Source of the DNA: Ptiloglossa arizonensis
Lineage: Eukaryota > Arthropoda > Insecta > Hymenoptera > Colletidae
Length of the DNA: 64,000 nt
Assembly: GCF_051014685.1 (NCBI RefSeq)
Contig: NW_027478712.1
Span: forward strand, 186,001 to 250,000
Direction: 5' to 3'
The notes below the pieces were generated by a model. The model did not search any database. It saw only the letters and a list, made by a program, of their open reading frames with translations, and was not told the DNA's origin. Positions 47,508 to 61,693 of the stretch are shown piece by piece. A program made the position numbers and the translations under genes. Each line of letters begins with the position of its first letter. The first letter of the stretch is position 1.

Positions 47508-47866
47508 GGACGAGTTTTGCGCGAGCGAAATACCGAAGTTTTTTCGATTGAGCGAGCGACTGTTTCGGTGGGTCGACGGGTCATTGGAAGCCGGTGCGAA
47601 AGACAAAGGCGGTGTGTTGTATTCTAACCAGCGACCGATACGGACGTGAGTCGACCGGTATCGAGTAAAAGTTTTTAAAAGGAGTTTTTGAGAAAACGTG
47701 TGTGTGTTCCGCGGTGCGAGCGGGTGTGACTTTTCCTTTTTCTTGTACGCGTCGTGACCTTGCGCAGACCCTATATTTCCTTCTGTAATCTACAGGGAAT
47801 ATATTATTATAGTAGAGGCATAAATATAAATCTTCTAAATAGAATAAATAAATTTGCATTCCTACA
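47503..47866 (+). repeat. Element B 3' LTR
   Basis: This is identical by eye to 46484-46847. It supplies the ORF's stop codon at 47505-47507. AATAAA is at 47843-47848. Confidence 0.96.
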
Positions 47867-47870
47867 GATG
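47867..47870. repeat. Target-site duplication of element B, right (GATG)
   Basis: This matches 46480-46483; the monomer resumes as CAACAGGAATTTC. Confidence 0.95.
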
Positions 47871-50800
47871 CAACAGGAATTTCTCGAGTTCGTCAATCCG
47901 TTCGCGAGATATGGGAGTTTGAAGTTAAGGAATGCTTGAGAAACCATCATAATTATCGCAAGTCTGATACTCGAAACCAATAACTACAAAGGTCTTTGGG
48001 AAAAATACACATGCCGTTGTAATCGGGCGAGTTTCTGCTTTCAGATGCAACAGGAGTTTCTCGAGTTCGTCAATCCGTTCGCGAGATATGGGAGTTTGAA
48101 GTTAAGGAATGCTTGAGAAACCATCAAAATTTTCGCAAGTCTGATACTCGAATCCAATAACAACTATGGCCTAGGGCAAAAATGCACATACCTTTGTAAT
48201 CGGGCGAGTTTCCACTTTCAGATGCAACAGGAATTTCTCGAGTTCGTCATTCCGTTCGCGAGACATGGGAGTTTGAAGTTAAGGAATGGTTGAGAAACCA
48301 TCAAAATTTTCGCAATTCTGATACTCGAAACCAATAACTGGAATGGCCTAGGGGAAAAGTACACACACGCTTGTAATCGTGCGAGTTTCTGCTTTCAGAA
48401 GCAACAGGAATTTCTCGAGTTCGTCAATCCGTTCGCGAGATATGGGAGTTTGAAGTTAAGGAATGCTTGAGAAACCATCAAAATTTTCGCAAGTCTGATA
48501 CTCGAAACCAATAACTACAAAGGCTTAGGGGAAAAATGCACATACCTTTGTAATCAGGCGAGTTTCCACTTTCAGGTGCAACAGGAATTTCTCGAGTTCG
48601 TCATTCCGTTCGCGAGACATGGGAGTTTGAAGCTAAGGAATGCTTGAGAAACCATCAAAATTTTCGCTGGTCTGAACCTCGAAACCAATAACTGGAATGA
48701 CCTAGGGGAAAAGTACACACACCATTGTATTCATGCGAGTTTCTACTTTCAGATGCAACAGGAATTTCTCGAGTTCGTCGTTCCGTTCGCGAGATATGGT
48801 AGTTTGAATTTAAGGAATGCTTGAGAAACCATCAAAATTTTCGCTGGTCTGATACTCGAAACCAATAACTGGAATGACCAAGGGGAAAAGTGCACACACC
48901 ATTGTAATCGGGCGAGTTTCTGCTTTCAGATGCAACAGGAATTTCTCGAGTGCGTCATTCCGTTCGCGAGATATGGAAGATTGAAGTTAAGGAATGATTG
49001 AGAAACCATCAAAATTTTCGCGTCTGATACTCGAAACCAATAACTACAAAGGCCTAGGGGAAAAATGCACATACCTTTGTAATCGGGCGAGTTTCCACTT
49101 TCAGATGCAACAGGAATTTCTCGAGTTCGTCAATCCTTTCGCGAGATATGGGAGTTTGAAATTAAGGAATGATTGAGGAACCATCAAAATTTTCGCAAGT
49201 CTGATACTCGAAACCAATAACTACAAAGGCCTAGGGGAGAAATGCACATACCTTTGTAATCGTGCGAGTTTCTGCTTTCAGAAGCAACAGGAATTTCTCG
49301 AGTTCGTCAATCCGTTCGCGAGATATGGGAGTTTGAAGTTAAGGAATGCTTGAGAAACCATCAAAATTTTCGCAAGTCTGATACTCGAAACCAATAACTA
49401 CAAAGGCTTAGGGGAAAAATGCACATACCTTTGTAATCAGGCGAGTTTCCCCTTTCAGGTGCAACAGGAATTTCTTGAGTTCGTCATTCCGTTCGCGAGA
49501 CATGGGAGTTTGAAGCTAAGGAATGCTTGAGAAACCATCAAAATTTTCGCTGGTCTGAAACTCGAAACCAATAACTGGAATGACCTAGGGGAAAAGTACA
49601 CACACCATTGTATTCATGCGAGTTTCTACTTTCAGATGCAACAGGAATTTCTCGACTTCGTTGTTCCGTTCGCGAGATATGGGAGTTTGAAGTTAAGGAA
49701 TGCTTGAGAAACCATCAAAATTTTCGCTGGTCTGATACTCGAAACCAATAACTGGAATGACCAAGGGGAAAAGTGCACACACCATTGTAATCGGGCGAGT
49801 TTCTGCTTTCAGATGCAACAGGAATTTCTCGAGTGCCTCATTCCGTTCGCGAGATATGGAAGATTGAAGTTAAGGAATGATTGAGAAACCATCAAAATTT
49901 TCGCGTCTGATACCCGAAAGCAATAACTACAAAGGCCTGGGGGAAAAATGCACATACCTTTGTAATCGGGCGAGTTTCCAATTTCAGATGCAACAGGAAT
50001 TTCTCGAGTTCGTCAATCCGTTCGCGAGATATGGGAGTTTGAAATTAAGGAATGGTTGAGGAACCATCAAAATTTTCGCAAGTCTGATACTCGAAACCAA
50101 TAACTACAAAGGCCTAGGGGAAAAATGCACATACCATTGTAATCGGGCGAGTTTCCACTTTCAGATGCAACAGGAATTTCTCGAGTTCGTCATTCCGTTC
50201 GCGAGATATGGGAGTTTGAAGTTAAGGAATGGTTGAGAAACCATCAAAATTTTCGCAAGTCTGATTCTCGAAACCAATAACTACAAAGGCATAGGGGAAA
50301 AATGCACATACCATTGTAATCGGGCGAGTTTCCACTTTCAGATGCAACAGGAATTTCTCGAGTTCGTCGTTCCGTTCGCGAGATATGGGAGTTTGAAGTT
50401 AAGGAATGCTTGAGAAACCATCAAAATTTTCGCTGGTCTGATACTCGAAACCAATAACTGGAATGACCAAGGGGAAAGTGCACACACCATTGTAATCGGG
50501 CGAGTTTCTGCTTTCAGATGCAACAGGAATTTCTCGAGTTCGTTGTTCCGTTCGCGAGATATGGGAGTTTGAAGTTAAGGAATGCTTGAGAAACCATCAA
50601 AATTTTCGCTGGTCTGATACTCGAAACCAATAACTGGAATGACCAAGGGGAAAAGTGCACACACCATTGTAATCGGGCGAGTTTCTGCTTTCAGATGCAA
50701 CAGGAATTTCTCGAGTGCGTCATTCCGTTCGCGAGATATGGAAGATTGAAGTTAAGGAATGATTGAGAAACCATCAAAACTTTCGCGTCTGATACTCGAA

Positions 50801-53166
50801 ACCAATAACTACAAAGGCCTAGGGGAAAAATGCACATACCTTTGTAATCGGGCGAGTTTCCACTTTCAGATGCAACAGGAATTTCTCGAGTTCGTCAATC
50901 CGTTCGCGAGATATGGGAGTTTGAAGTTAAGGAATGCTTGAGAAACCACAAAATTTTCGCAAGTCTGATACCCGAAAGCAATAACTACAAAGGCCTAGGG
51001 GAAAAATGCACATACCTTTGTAATCGTGCGAGTTTCTGCTTTCAGAAGCAACAGGAATTTCTCGAGTTCGTCAATCCGTTCGCGAGATATGGGAGTTTGA
51101 AGTTAAGGAATGCTTGAGAAACCATCAAAATTTTCGCAAGTCTGATACTCGAAACCAATAACTACAAAGGCTTAGGGGAAAAATGCACATACCTTTGTAA
51201 TCAGGCGAGTTTCCCCTTTCAGGTGCAACAGGAATTTCTTGAGTTCGTCATTCCGTTCGCGAGACATGGGAGTTTGAAGCTAAGGAATGCTTGAGAAACC
51301 ATCAAAATTTTCGCTGGTCTGAAACTCGAAACCAATAACTGGAATGACCTAGGGGAAAAGTACACACACCATTGTATTCATGCGAGTTTCTACTTTCAGA
51401 TGCAACAGGAATTTCTCGAGTTCGTCGTTCCGTTCGCGAGATATGGGAGTTTGAAGTTAAGGAATGCTTGAGAAACCATCAAAATTTTCGCTGGTCTGAT
51501 ACTCGAAACCAATAACTGGAATGACCAAGGGGAAAAGTGCACACACCATTGTAATCGGACGAGTTTCTGCTTTCAGATGCAACAGGAATTTCTCGAGTGC
51601 GTCATTCCGTTCGCGAGATATGGAAGATTGAAGTTAAGGAATGATTGAGAAACCATCAAAATTTTCGCGTCTGATACTCGAAACCAATAACTACAAAGGC
51701 CTAGGGGAAAAATGCACATACCTTTGTAATCGGGCGAGTTTCCACTTTCAGATGCAACAGGAATTTCTCGAGTTCGTCAATCCGTTCGCGAGATATGGGA
51801 GTTTGAAGTTAAGGAATGCTTGAGAAACCATCAAAATTTTCGCAAGTCTGATACCCGAAAGCAATAACTACAAAGGCCTAGGGGAAAAATGCACATACCG
51901 TTGAAATCGGGCGAGTTTCTGCTTTCAAATGCAACAGGAATTTCTCGAGTTCGTTAATCCGTTCGTGAGATATGGGAGTTACAAGTTATTGAATGCTTGA
52001 GAAACCATCAAAATTTTCGCAAGTCTGATACTCGAAACCAATAACTACTATGGCCTAGGGCAAAAATGCACATACCGTTGAAATCGGGCGAGTTTCTGCT
52101 TTCAGATGCAACAGGAATTTCTCGAGTTCGTTAATCCGTTCGTGAGATATGGGAGTTTGAAATTAAGGATAGGTTGAGAAACCATCAAAATTTTCGCAAG
52201 TCTGAAACTCGAAACCAATAACTACAAAGGCCTAGGGGAAAAATGCACATACCTTTGTAATCGGGCGAGTTTCCACTTTCAGATGCAACAGGAATTTCTC
52301 GAGTGCGTCATTCCGTTCGCGAGATATGGAAGTTTGAAGTTAAGGAATGATTGAGAAACCATCAAAATTTTCGCAAATCTGATACTCGAAACCAATAACT
52401 ACTATGGCCTAGGGCAAAAATGAACATACCTTTGTAATCGGGCGAGTTTCCACTTTCAGATGCAACAGGAATTTCTCGAGTTCGTCATTCCGTTCGCGAG
52501 ACATGGGCGTTTGAAGCTAAGGAATGCTTGAGAAACCATCAAAATTTTCGCTGGTCTGAAACTCGAAACCAATAACTGGAATGACCTAGGAGAAAAGTAC
52601 ACACACCATTGTAATCATGCGAGTTTCTACTTTCAGATGCAACAGGAATTTCTCGAGTTCGTCATTCCGTTCGCGAGATATGGGAGTTTGAAGTTAAGGA
52701 ATGGTTGAGAAAACATCAAAATTTTCGCAAGTCTGATTCTCGAAACCAATAACTACAAAGGCATAGGGGAAAAATGCACATACCATTGTAATCGGGCGAG
52801 TTTCCACTTTCAGATGCAACAGGAATTTCTCGAGTTCGTCAATCCGTTCGCGAGATATGGGAGTTACAAGTTATTGAATGCTTGAGACACCATCAAAATT
52901 TTCGCAAGTCTGATACTCGAAACCAATAACTACTATGGCCTAGGGCAAAAATGCACATACCGTTGAAATCGGGCGAGTTTCTGCTTTCTGATGCAACAGG
53001 AATTTCTCGAGTTCGTCAATCCGTTCGCGAGATATGGGTGTTTTAAGTTAAGGAATGGTTGAGAAACCTTCAAAATTTTCGCTGGTCTGATACTCGAAAC
53101 CAATAACTGGAATGGCCTAGGGGAAAAATACACATACCGCTGTAATCGGGCGAGTTTCTGCTGTCA

Positions 53167-53170
53167 GATG
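53167..53170. other. Empty paralogous target site for element B
   Basis: The sequence around this GATG matches both flanks of element B (CTGCTGTCA on the left, CAACAGGAATTTCTCGAG on the right, then the rare CATAATTATCGC variant), but with one GATG and no insertion. A second, slightly more diverged empty copy is at 55645-55648. Confidence 0.88.
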
Positions 53171-56100
53171 CAACAGGAATTTCTCGAGTTCGTCAATCCG
53201 TTCGCGAGATATGGGAGTTTGAAGTTAAGGAATGCTTGAGAAACCATCATAATTATCGCAAGTCTGATACTCGAAACCAATAACTACAAAGGCCTTTGGG
53301 AAAAATACACATGCCGTTGTAATCGGGCGAGTTTCTGCTTTCAGATGCAACAGGAGTTTCTCGAGTTCGTCAATCCGTTCGCGAGATATGGGAGTTTGAA
53401 GTTAAGGAATGCTTGAGAAACCATCAAAATTTTCGCAAGTCTGATACTCGAAACCAATAACTACAAAGGCTTAGGGGAAAAATGCACATACCTTTGTAAT
53501 CAGGCGAGTTTCCACTTTCAGGTGCAACAGGAATTTCTCGAGTTCGTCATTCCGTTCGCGAGACATGGGAGTTTGAAGCTAAGGAATGCTTGAGAAACCA
53601 TCAAAATTTTCGCTGGTCTGAACCTCGAAACCAATAACTGGAATGACCTAGGGGAAAAGTACACACACCATTGTATTCATGCGAGTTTCTACTTTCAGAT
53701 GCAACAGGAATTTCTCGAGTTCGTCGTTCCGTTCGCGAGATATGGGAGTTTGAATTTAAGGAATGCTTGAGAAACCATCAAAATTTTCGCTGGTCTGATA
53801 CTCGAAACCAATAACTGGAATGACCAAGGGGAAAAGTGCACACACCATTGTAATCGGGCGAGTTTCTGCTTTCAGATGCAACAGGAATTTCTCGAGTGCG
53901 TCATTCCGTTCGCGAGATATGGAAGATTGAAGTTAAGGAATGCTTGAGAAACCATCAAAATTTTCGCAAGTCTGATACTCGAATCCAATAACAACTATGG
54001 CCTAGGGCAAAAATGCACATACCTTTGTAATCGGGCGAGTTTCCACTTTCAGATGCAACAGGAAATTCTCGAGTTCGTCATTCCGTTCGCGAGACATGGG
54101 AGTTTGAAGTTAAGGAATGGTTGAGAAACCATCAAAATTTTCGCAATTCTGATACTCGAAACCAATAACTGGAATGGCCTAGGGGAAAAGTACACACACG
54201 CTTGTAATCGTGCGAGTTTCTGCTTTCAGAAGCAACAGGAATTTCTCGAGTTCGTCAATCCGTTCGCGAGATATGGGAGTTTGAAATTAAGGAATGGTTG
54301 AGGAACCATCAAAATTTTCGCAAGTCTGATACTCGAAACCAATAACTACAAAGGCCTAGGGGAAAAATGCACATACCTTTGTAATCGGGCGAGTTTCTGC
54401 TTTCAGATGCAGCAGGAATTTGTCGAGTTCGTCATTCCGTTCGCGAGATATGGGAGTTTGAAGTTAAGGAATGCTTGAGAAACCATCAAAATTTTCGCAG
54501 ATCTGATACTCGAAACCAATAACTGGAATGACCTAGGGGAAAAGTGCACTCACCATAATAATCGGGCGGGTTTCTGCTTTCAGATGCAACAGGAATTTCT
54601 CGAGTTCGTTAATCCGTTCGTGAGATATGGGAGTTTGAAATTAAGGATAGGTTGAGAAACCATCAAAATTTTCGCAAGTCTGAAACTCGAAACCAATAAC
54701 TACAAAGGCCTAGGGGAAAAATGCACATACCTTTGTAATCGGGCGAGTTTCCACTTTCAGATGCAACAGGAATTTCTCGAGTGCGTCATTCCGTTCGCGA
54801 GATATGGAAGTTTGAAGTTAAGGAATGATTGAGAAACCATCAAAATTTTCGCAAGTCTGATACTCGAAACCAATAACTACTATGGCCTAGGGCAAAAATG
54901 AACATACCTTTGTAATCGGGCGAGTTTCCACTTTCAGATGCAACAGGAATTTCTCGAGTTCGTCATTCCGTTCGCGAGACATGGGAGTTTGAAGCTAAGG
55001 AATGCTTGAGAAACCATCAAAATTTTCGCAGGTCTGAAACTCGAAACCAATAACTGGAATGACCTAGGGGAAAAGTAAACACACCATTGTAATCATGCGA
55101 GTTTCTACTTTCAGATGCAACAGGAATTTCTCGAGTTCGTCATTCCGTTCGCGAGATATGGGAGTTTGAAGTTAAGGAATGGTTGAGAATCCATCAAAAT
55201 TTTCGCAAGTCTGATTCTCGAAACCAATAACTACAAAGGCATAGGGGAAAAATGCACATACCATTGTAATCGGGCGAGTTTCCACTTTCAGATGCAACAG
55301 GAATTTCTCGAGTTCGTCAATCCGTTCGCGAGATATGGGAGTTACAAGTTATTGAATGCTTGAGAAACCATCAAAATTTTCGCAAGTCTGATACTCGAAA
55401 CCAATAACTACTATGGCCTAGGGCAAAAATGCACATACCGTTGAAATCGGGCGAGTTTCTGCTTTCTGATGCAACAGGAATTTCTCGAGTTCGTCAATCC
55501 GTTCGCGAGATATGGGTGTTTTAAGTTAAGGAATGGTTGAGAAACCTTCAAAATTTTCGCTGGTCTGATACTCGAAACCAATAACTGGAATGGCCTAGGG
55601 GAAAAATACACATACCGCTGTAATCGGGCGAGTTTCTGCTGTCAGATGCAACAGGAATTTCTCGAGTTCGTCAATCCGTTCGCGAGAAATGGGAGTTTGA
55701 AGTTAAGGAATGCTTGAGAAACCATCATAATTATCGCAAGTCTGATACTCGAAACCAATAACTACAAAGGCCTAGGGGAAAAGTACACACACCATTGTAT
55801 TCGTGCGAGTTTCTGCTTTCAGATGCAACAGGAATTTCTCGAGTTCGTCATTCCGTTCGCGAGATATGGGAGTTTGAAGTTAAGGAATGGTTGAGGAACC
55901 ATCAAAATTTTCGCAAGTCTGATACACGAAACCAATAACTACAAAGGCATAGGGGAAAAATGCACATACCTTTGTAATTGGGAGAGTTTCTACTTTCAGA
56001 TGCAACAGGAATTTCTCGAGTTCGTCATTCCGTTCGCGAGATATGGGAGTTTGAAGTTAAGGAATGGTTGAGAAACCATCAAAATTTTCGCAAGTCTGAT

Positions 56101-58685
56101 ACTCGAAACCAATAACCACAAAGGCATAGGGGAAAAATGCACATACCTTTGTAATCGGGCGAGTTTCTGCTTTCAGATGCAACAGGAATTTCTCGAGTTC
56201 GTCATTCCGTTCGCGAGATATGGGAGTTAGATATTATTGAATGCTTGAGAAACCATCAAAATTTTCGCAAGTCTGATACTCGAAACCAACAACTACTATG
56301 GCCTAGGGCAAAAATCACGTACCGCTGAAATCGGGCGAGTTTCTGCTATCAGATGCAACAGGAATTTCTCGAGTTCGTCAATCCGTTCGCGAGATATGGA
56401 AGTGTGAAAATAAGGAATGGTTGAGAAACCATCAAAATTTTCGCAAGTCTGATACTCGAAACCAATAACTTCAAATGCCTAGGGGAAAAATACACATACC
56501 GTTGTAATCGGGCGACTTTCTACTTTCACATGCAACAGGAATTTCTCGAGTTAGTCAATCCGTTCGCGAGATATGGGAGTTTGAAGTTAAGGAATGGTTG
56601 AGAAACCATCAAAATTTTCGCAAGTCTGATACTCGAAACCAATAACTACAAAGGCATAGGGGAAAAATGCACATACCTTTGTAATCGGGCGAGTTTCCAC
56701 TTTCAGATGCAACAGGAATTTCTCGAGTTCGTCATTCCGTTCGCGAGATATGGGAGTTTGAAGTTAAGGAATGGTTGAGAAACCATCAAAATTTTCGCAA
56801 GTCTGATACTCGAAACCAATAACTACAAAGGCATAGGGGAAAAATGCACATACCTTTGTAATTGGGAGAGTTTCTACTTTCAGATGCAACAGGAATTTCT
56901 CGAGTTCGTCAATCCGTTCGCGAGATATGGGTGTTTTAATTTAAGGAATGGTTGAGAAACCTTCAAAATTTTCGCTGGTCTGATACTCGAAACCAATAAC
57001 TGGAATGGCTTAGGGCAAAAATACACATACCGTTGTAATCGGGCGAGTTTCTGCTTTCAGATGCAATAGGAATTTCTCGAGTTGGTCAATCCGTTCGCGA
57101 GATATGGGAGTTTGAAGTTAAGGAATGATTGAGAAAGCATCAAAATTTTCGCAAGTCTGATACACGAAACCAATAACTGGAATATCCTAGGGGAAAAGTG
57201 CACACACCATTGTATTCGTGCGAGTTTCTACTTTCAGATGCAACAGGAATTTCTCGAGTTCGTCATTCCGTTCGCGAGATATGGGAGTTTGAAGTTAAGG
57301 AATGGTTGAGAAACCATCAAAATTTTCGCAAGTCTGATACTCGAAACCAATAACTACAAAGGCATAGGGGAAAAATGCACATACCTTTGTAATTGGGAGA
57401 GTTTCTACTTTCAGATGCAACAGGAATTTCTCGAGTTCGTCAATCCGTTCGCGAGATATGGGAGTTTGAAGTTAAAGAATGATTGAGAAAACATCAAAAT
57501 TTTCGCAAGTCTGATAATCGAAACCAATAGCTGGAACGGTCTAGGGGAAAAGTACACACACCGTTGTAATCGGGCGAGTTTCTACTTTCACATGCAACAG
57601 GAATTTCTCGAGTTCGTCATTCCGTTCGCGAGATATGGGAGTTTGAAGTTAAGGAATGCTTGAGAAACCATCAAAATTTTCGCAAGTCTGATACTCGAAA
57701 CCAATAACTACTATGGCCTAGGGCAAAAATGCACGTGCCGTTGAAATCGGGCGAGTTTCTGCTTTCAGATGCAACAGGAATTTCTCGAGTTAGTCAATCC
57801 GTTCGCGAGATATGGGAGTTTGAAGTTAAGGAATGGTTGAGAAACCATCAAAATTTTCGCAAGTCTGATACTCGAAACCAATAACTACAAAGGCATAGGG
57901 GAAAAATGCACATACCTTTGTAATCGGGCGAGTTTCCACTTTCAGATGCAACAGGAATTTCTCGAGTTCGTCATTCCGTTCGCGAGATATGGGAGTTTGA
58001 AGTTAGGGAATGGTTGAGAAACCATCAAAATTTTCGCAATTCTGATGCTAGAAACCAATAACTACAATGGCCTAGGGGAAAAATACTCATACCGTTGTCA
58101 TCGGGCGAGATTCTACTTTCACATGCAACAGGAATTTCTCGAGTTCGTCAATCCGTTCGGGAGATATGGAAGTGTGAAGTTCAGGAATGGTTGAGAAACC
58201 ATCAAAATTTTCGCAAGTCTGATAATCGAAACCAATAGCTGGAATGGTCTAGGGGAAAAGTACATACACCGTTGTAATCGAGCGAGTTTCTACTTTCACA
58301 TGCAACAGGAATTTCTCGAGTTCGTCATTCCGTTCGCGAGATATGGGAGTTTTAAGTTAAGGAATGGTTGAGGAACCATCACAATTTTCGCAAGTCTGAT
58401 ACTCGAAACCAATAACTACTGTGGCCTAGGGCAAAAATGCACATACCGTTGAAATCAGGCGAGTTTCTGCTTTCAGATGCAACAGGAATTTCTCGAGTTA
58501 GTCAATCCGTTCGCGAGATATGGGAGTTTTAAGTTAAGGAATGGTTGAGGAACCATCACAATTTTCGCAAGTCTGATACTCGAAACCAATAACTACTGTG
58601 GCCTAGGGCAAAAATGCACACACCGTTGAAATCGGGCGAGTTTCTGCTTTCAGATGCAACAGGAATTTCTCGAGTTCGTCAATCC

Positions 58686-58702
58686 GTTCGCGAGATACGG
58701 GA
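58686..58702 (+). promoter_or_regulatory. CENP-B-box core, perfect 9/9 match
   Basis: GTTCGCGAGATACGGGA fits NTTCGNNNNANNCGGGN at all nine fixed positions. It differs from the usual monomer by TGGG to CGGG, that is CpG in place of TpG. It lies in the diverged right part of the array. Confidence 0.6.
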
Positions 58703-58862
58703 GTTTGAAATTATGGAATGGTTGAGAAACCTTCAAAATTTTCGCTGGTCTGATACTCGAAACCAATAACTACTATGGCCTAGGGCAAAAATGCACATAC
58801 CGTTGAAATCGGGCGAGTTTCTGCTTTCAGATGCAACAGGAATTTCTCGAGTTCGTCAATCC

Positions 58863-58879
58863 GTTCGCGAGATACGGGA
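58863..58879 (+). promoter_or_regulatory. CENP-B-box core, perfect 9/9 match
   Basis: This is the same 17 bases as the copy exactly 177 bp upstream, in the adjacent and nearly identical monomer. Confidence 0.6.
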
Positions 58880-61693
58880 GTTTGAAATTATGGAATGGTT
58901 GAGAAACCTTCAAAATTTTCGCTGGTCTGATACTCGAAACCAATAACTGGAATGGCCTAGGTCAAAAATACACATTCCGTTGTAATCGGGCGTGTTTCTG
59001 CTTTCAGATGCAATAGGAACTTCTCGAGTTCGTCAATCCGTTCGCGAAATATGGTAGTTTGAAGTTAGGGAATGGTTGAGAAACCGTCAAAGTTTTCGCA
59101 AGTCTGATACTCGAAACCAATAACTACAATGGCCTAGGGGAAAAATACACATACCGTTGTAATGGGGCGAGTTTCTGCTGTCAGATGCAACAGGAATTTC
59201 TCGAGTTCGTCAATCCGTTCACGAGATATGGGAGTTTGAAGTTAAGGAATGCTTGAGAAACCATCAAAATTATCGCAAGTCTGATACTCGAAACCAATAT
59301 CTACAAAGGCCTTGGGGAAAAATACACGTACCGTTGTAATCGGGCGAGTTTCTGCTTTCAGATGCAATAGGAAATTATCGAGTTCGTCAATCCGTTCGCG
59401 AGATATGGGAGTTTGAAGTTAAGGAATGGTTAAGAAACCATCAAAGTTTTCGCTGGTCTGATACTCGAAACCAATAACTGGAACGGCCTAGGGGAAAAGT
59501 ACACGTACCATTGTAATCGGGCGAGTTTCTACTTTCAGATGCAAAAGGAATTTCTCGAGTTCGTCTATCCGTTCGCGAGAAATGGGAGTTTGAAGTTAAG
59601 GAATGGTTGAGAAACCATCAAAATTTTCGCAAGTCTGATACTCGAAACCAATAACTACAATTGCCTAGGGCAAGAATACACATACCGTTGTAATCGGGCG
59701 AGTTTCTACTTTCAGATGCGACAGGAATTTCTGGAGTTCGTCAATCCGTTCGCGGGGTATGGGAGTTTGAAGTTAAGGAATGGTTAAGAAACCATCAAAG
59801 TTTTCGCTGGTCTGATACTCGAAACCAATAACTGGAACGGCCTAGGGGAAAAGTACACGTACCATTGTAATCGGGCGAGTTTCTACTATCAGATGCAAAA
59901 GGAATTTCTCGAGTTCGTCTATCCGTTCGCGAGAAATGGGAGTTTGAAGTTAAGGAATGGTTGAGAAACCATCAAAATTTTCGCAAGTGTGATACTCGAA
60001 ACCAATAACTACAATGGCCTAGGGGGGAAATACACATACCTTTGTAATCGGACGAGTTTCTGCTTCCAGATGCAATCGGAAATTCTCGAGTTCGTCAATC
60101 CGTTCGCGAGATATGGAAGTGTGAAGTTAAGGAATGCATGAGAAACCATCAAAATTTTCGCAAGTCTGATACTCCAAACCAATAACTGGAATGGCCTAGG
60201 GGAAAAGTACACATACCATTGTAACTGGGCGAGTTTCTGCTGTCAGATGCAATAGGAAATTCTCGAGTTCGTCAATCCGTTCGCGAGATATAGAAGTTTG
60301 AAGTTAAGGAATGCATGAGAAACCATTAAAATTTTCGCTGGTCTGATACTCGAAACCAACAACTACTATGGCCTAGGGCAAAAATACACATACGGTTGTA
60401 ATAGGGCGAGTGTCTGCATTCAGATGCAATAGGAAACTCTCGAGTTCGTCAATCCGTTCGCGAGACATGGAAGTTTGAAGTTAAGGAATGCTTGAGAAAC
60501 CATCAAAATTTTCGCTGGTCTGATACTCGAAACCAACAACTGGAATGGCGTAGGGGAAAAGTACACACACCGTTGTAATCGGGCGCGTTTCTGCTTTCAG
60601 ATGCAATAGGAAATTCTCGAGTTCCTCAATCCGTTCGCGAGATATGGAAGTGTGAAAATAAGGAATGGTTGAGAAACCATCAAAATTTTCGCAAGTATGA
60701 TACTCGATACCAATAACTACAAAGGCCTAGGGGAAAGATACACATACCGTTGTAATCGGGCGACTTTCTATCTTCACATGCAACCGGAATTTCTCGAGTT
60801 CGTCAATCCGTTCGCGGGTTATGGAAGTTTGAAGTTAAGGAATGCATGAGAAACCATCAAAATTTTCGCAAGTATGATACTCGAAACCAATAACTACAAA
60901 GGCCTAGGGGAAAGATACACATACCGTTGAAATCGGGCGACTTTCTACTTTCACATGCAACAAGAATTTCTCGAGTTCGTCAATCCGTTCGCGAGATATG
61001 GAAGTTTCAAGTTAAGGAGTGCATGAGAAACCATCAAAATTTTCGCTGGTCTGATACTCGAAACCAACAACTACTATGGCCTAGGGCAAAAATACACATA
61101 CCGTTGTAATCGGGCGAGTGTCTGCATTCAGATGCAATAGGAAACTCTCGAGTTCGTCAATCCGTTCGCGAGATATGGAAGTTTGAAGTTAAGGAATGCT
61201 TGAGAAACCATCAAAATTTTCGCTGGTCTGATACTCGAAACCAACAACTGGAATGGCCTAGGGGAAAAGTACACACACCGTTGTAATCGGGCGAGTTTCT
61301 GCTTTCAGGTGCAATAGGAAATTCTCGAGTTCGTCAATCCGTTCGCGAGATATGGAAGTGTGAAAATAAGGAATGGTTGAGAAACCATCAAAATTTTCGC
61401 AAGTCTGATACTCGGAACCAATAACTTCAAAGGCCTAGGGTTAAAATACACATACCGTTGTAATCGGGCGACTTTCTACTTCACATGCAACCGGAATTTC
61501 TCGAGTTCGTCAATCCGTTCGCGGGATATGGGAATTTGAAGTTAAGGAATGGTTGAGAAACCATCAAAATTTTCGCAAGTCTGATACTCGAAACAAACAA
61601 CTACAAAGGCCTAGGTGGAAAACACACATATCTTTGTAATCGGGCGAGTTTCTACTTTCAGATGCAACAGGAATTTCTCGAGTTCGTCAATCC

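Larger units (their letters stand above)
46484..47866 (+). mobile_element. Element B: compact 1383-bp LTR element encoding SAP-GPY/F fusion
   Basis: Two 364-bp LTRs, identical by eye, begin TGTAGGGACG and end CCTACA, with a GATG duplication. The 655-bp internal part holds a tRNA-Pro primer-binding site, a 169-bp leader, one 155-codon ORF and the GCAGGATGGCCGA segment. There is no Gag core, zinc knuckle, protease, RT, RNase H or integrase core. Size and structure are those of a TRIM-like non-autonomous element, but unlike typical TRIMs it keeps an open reading frame. It is related to element A by primer site, SAP domain, pre-LTR segment, LTR start TGTAG and target site. Confidence 0.95.

Noticed and set aside
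27551..47866. Chromodomain or CR-motif targeting as in plant centromeric retrotransposons
   Set aside because: No chromodomain pattern is visible after the GPY/F segment of element B, and element A lacks that end. The only targeting-type domain seen is SAP.
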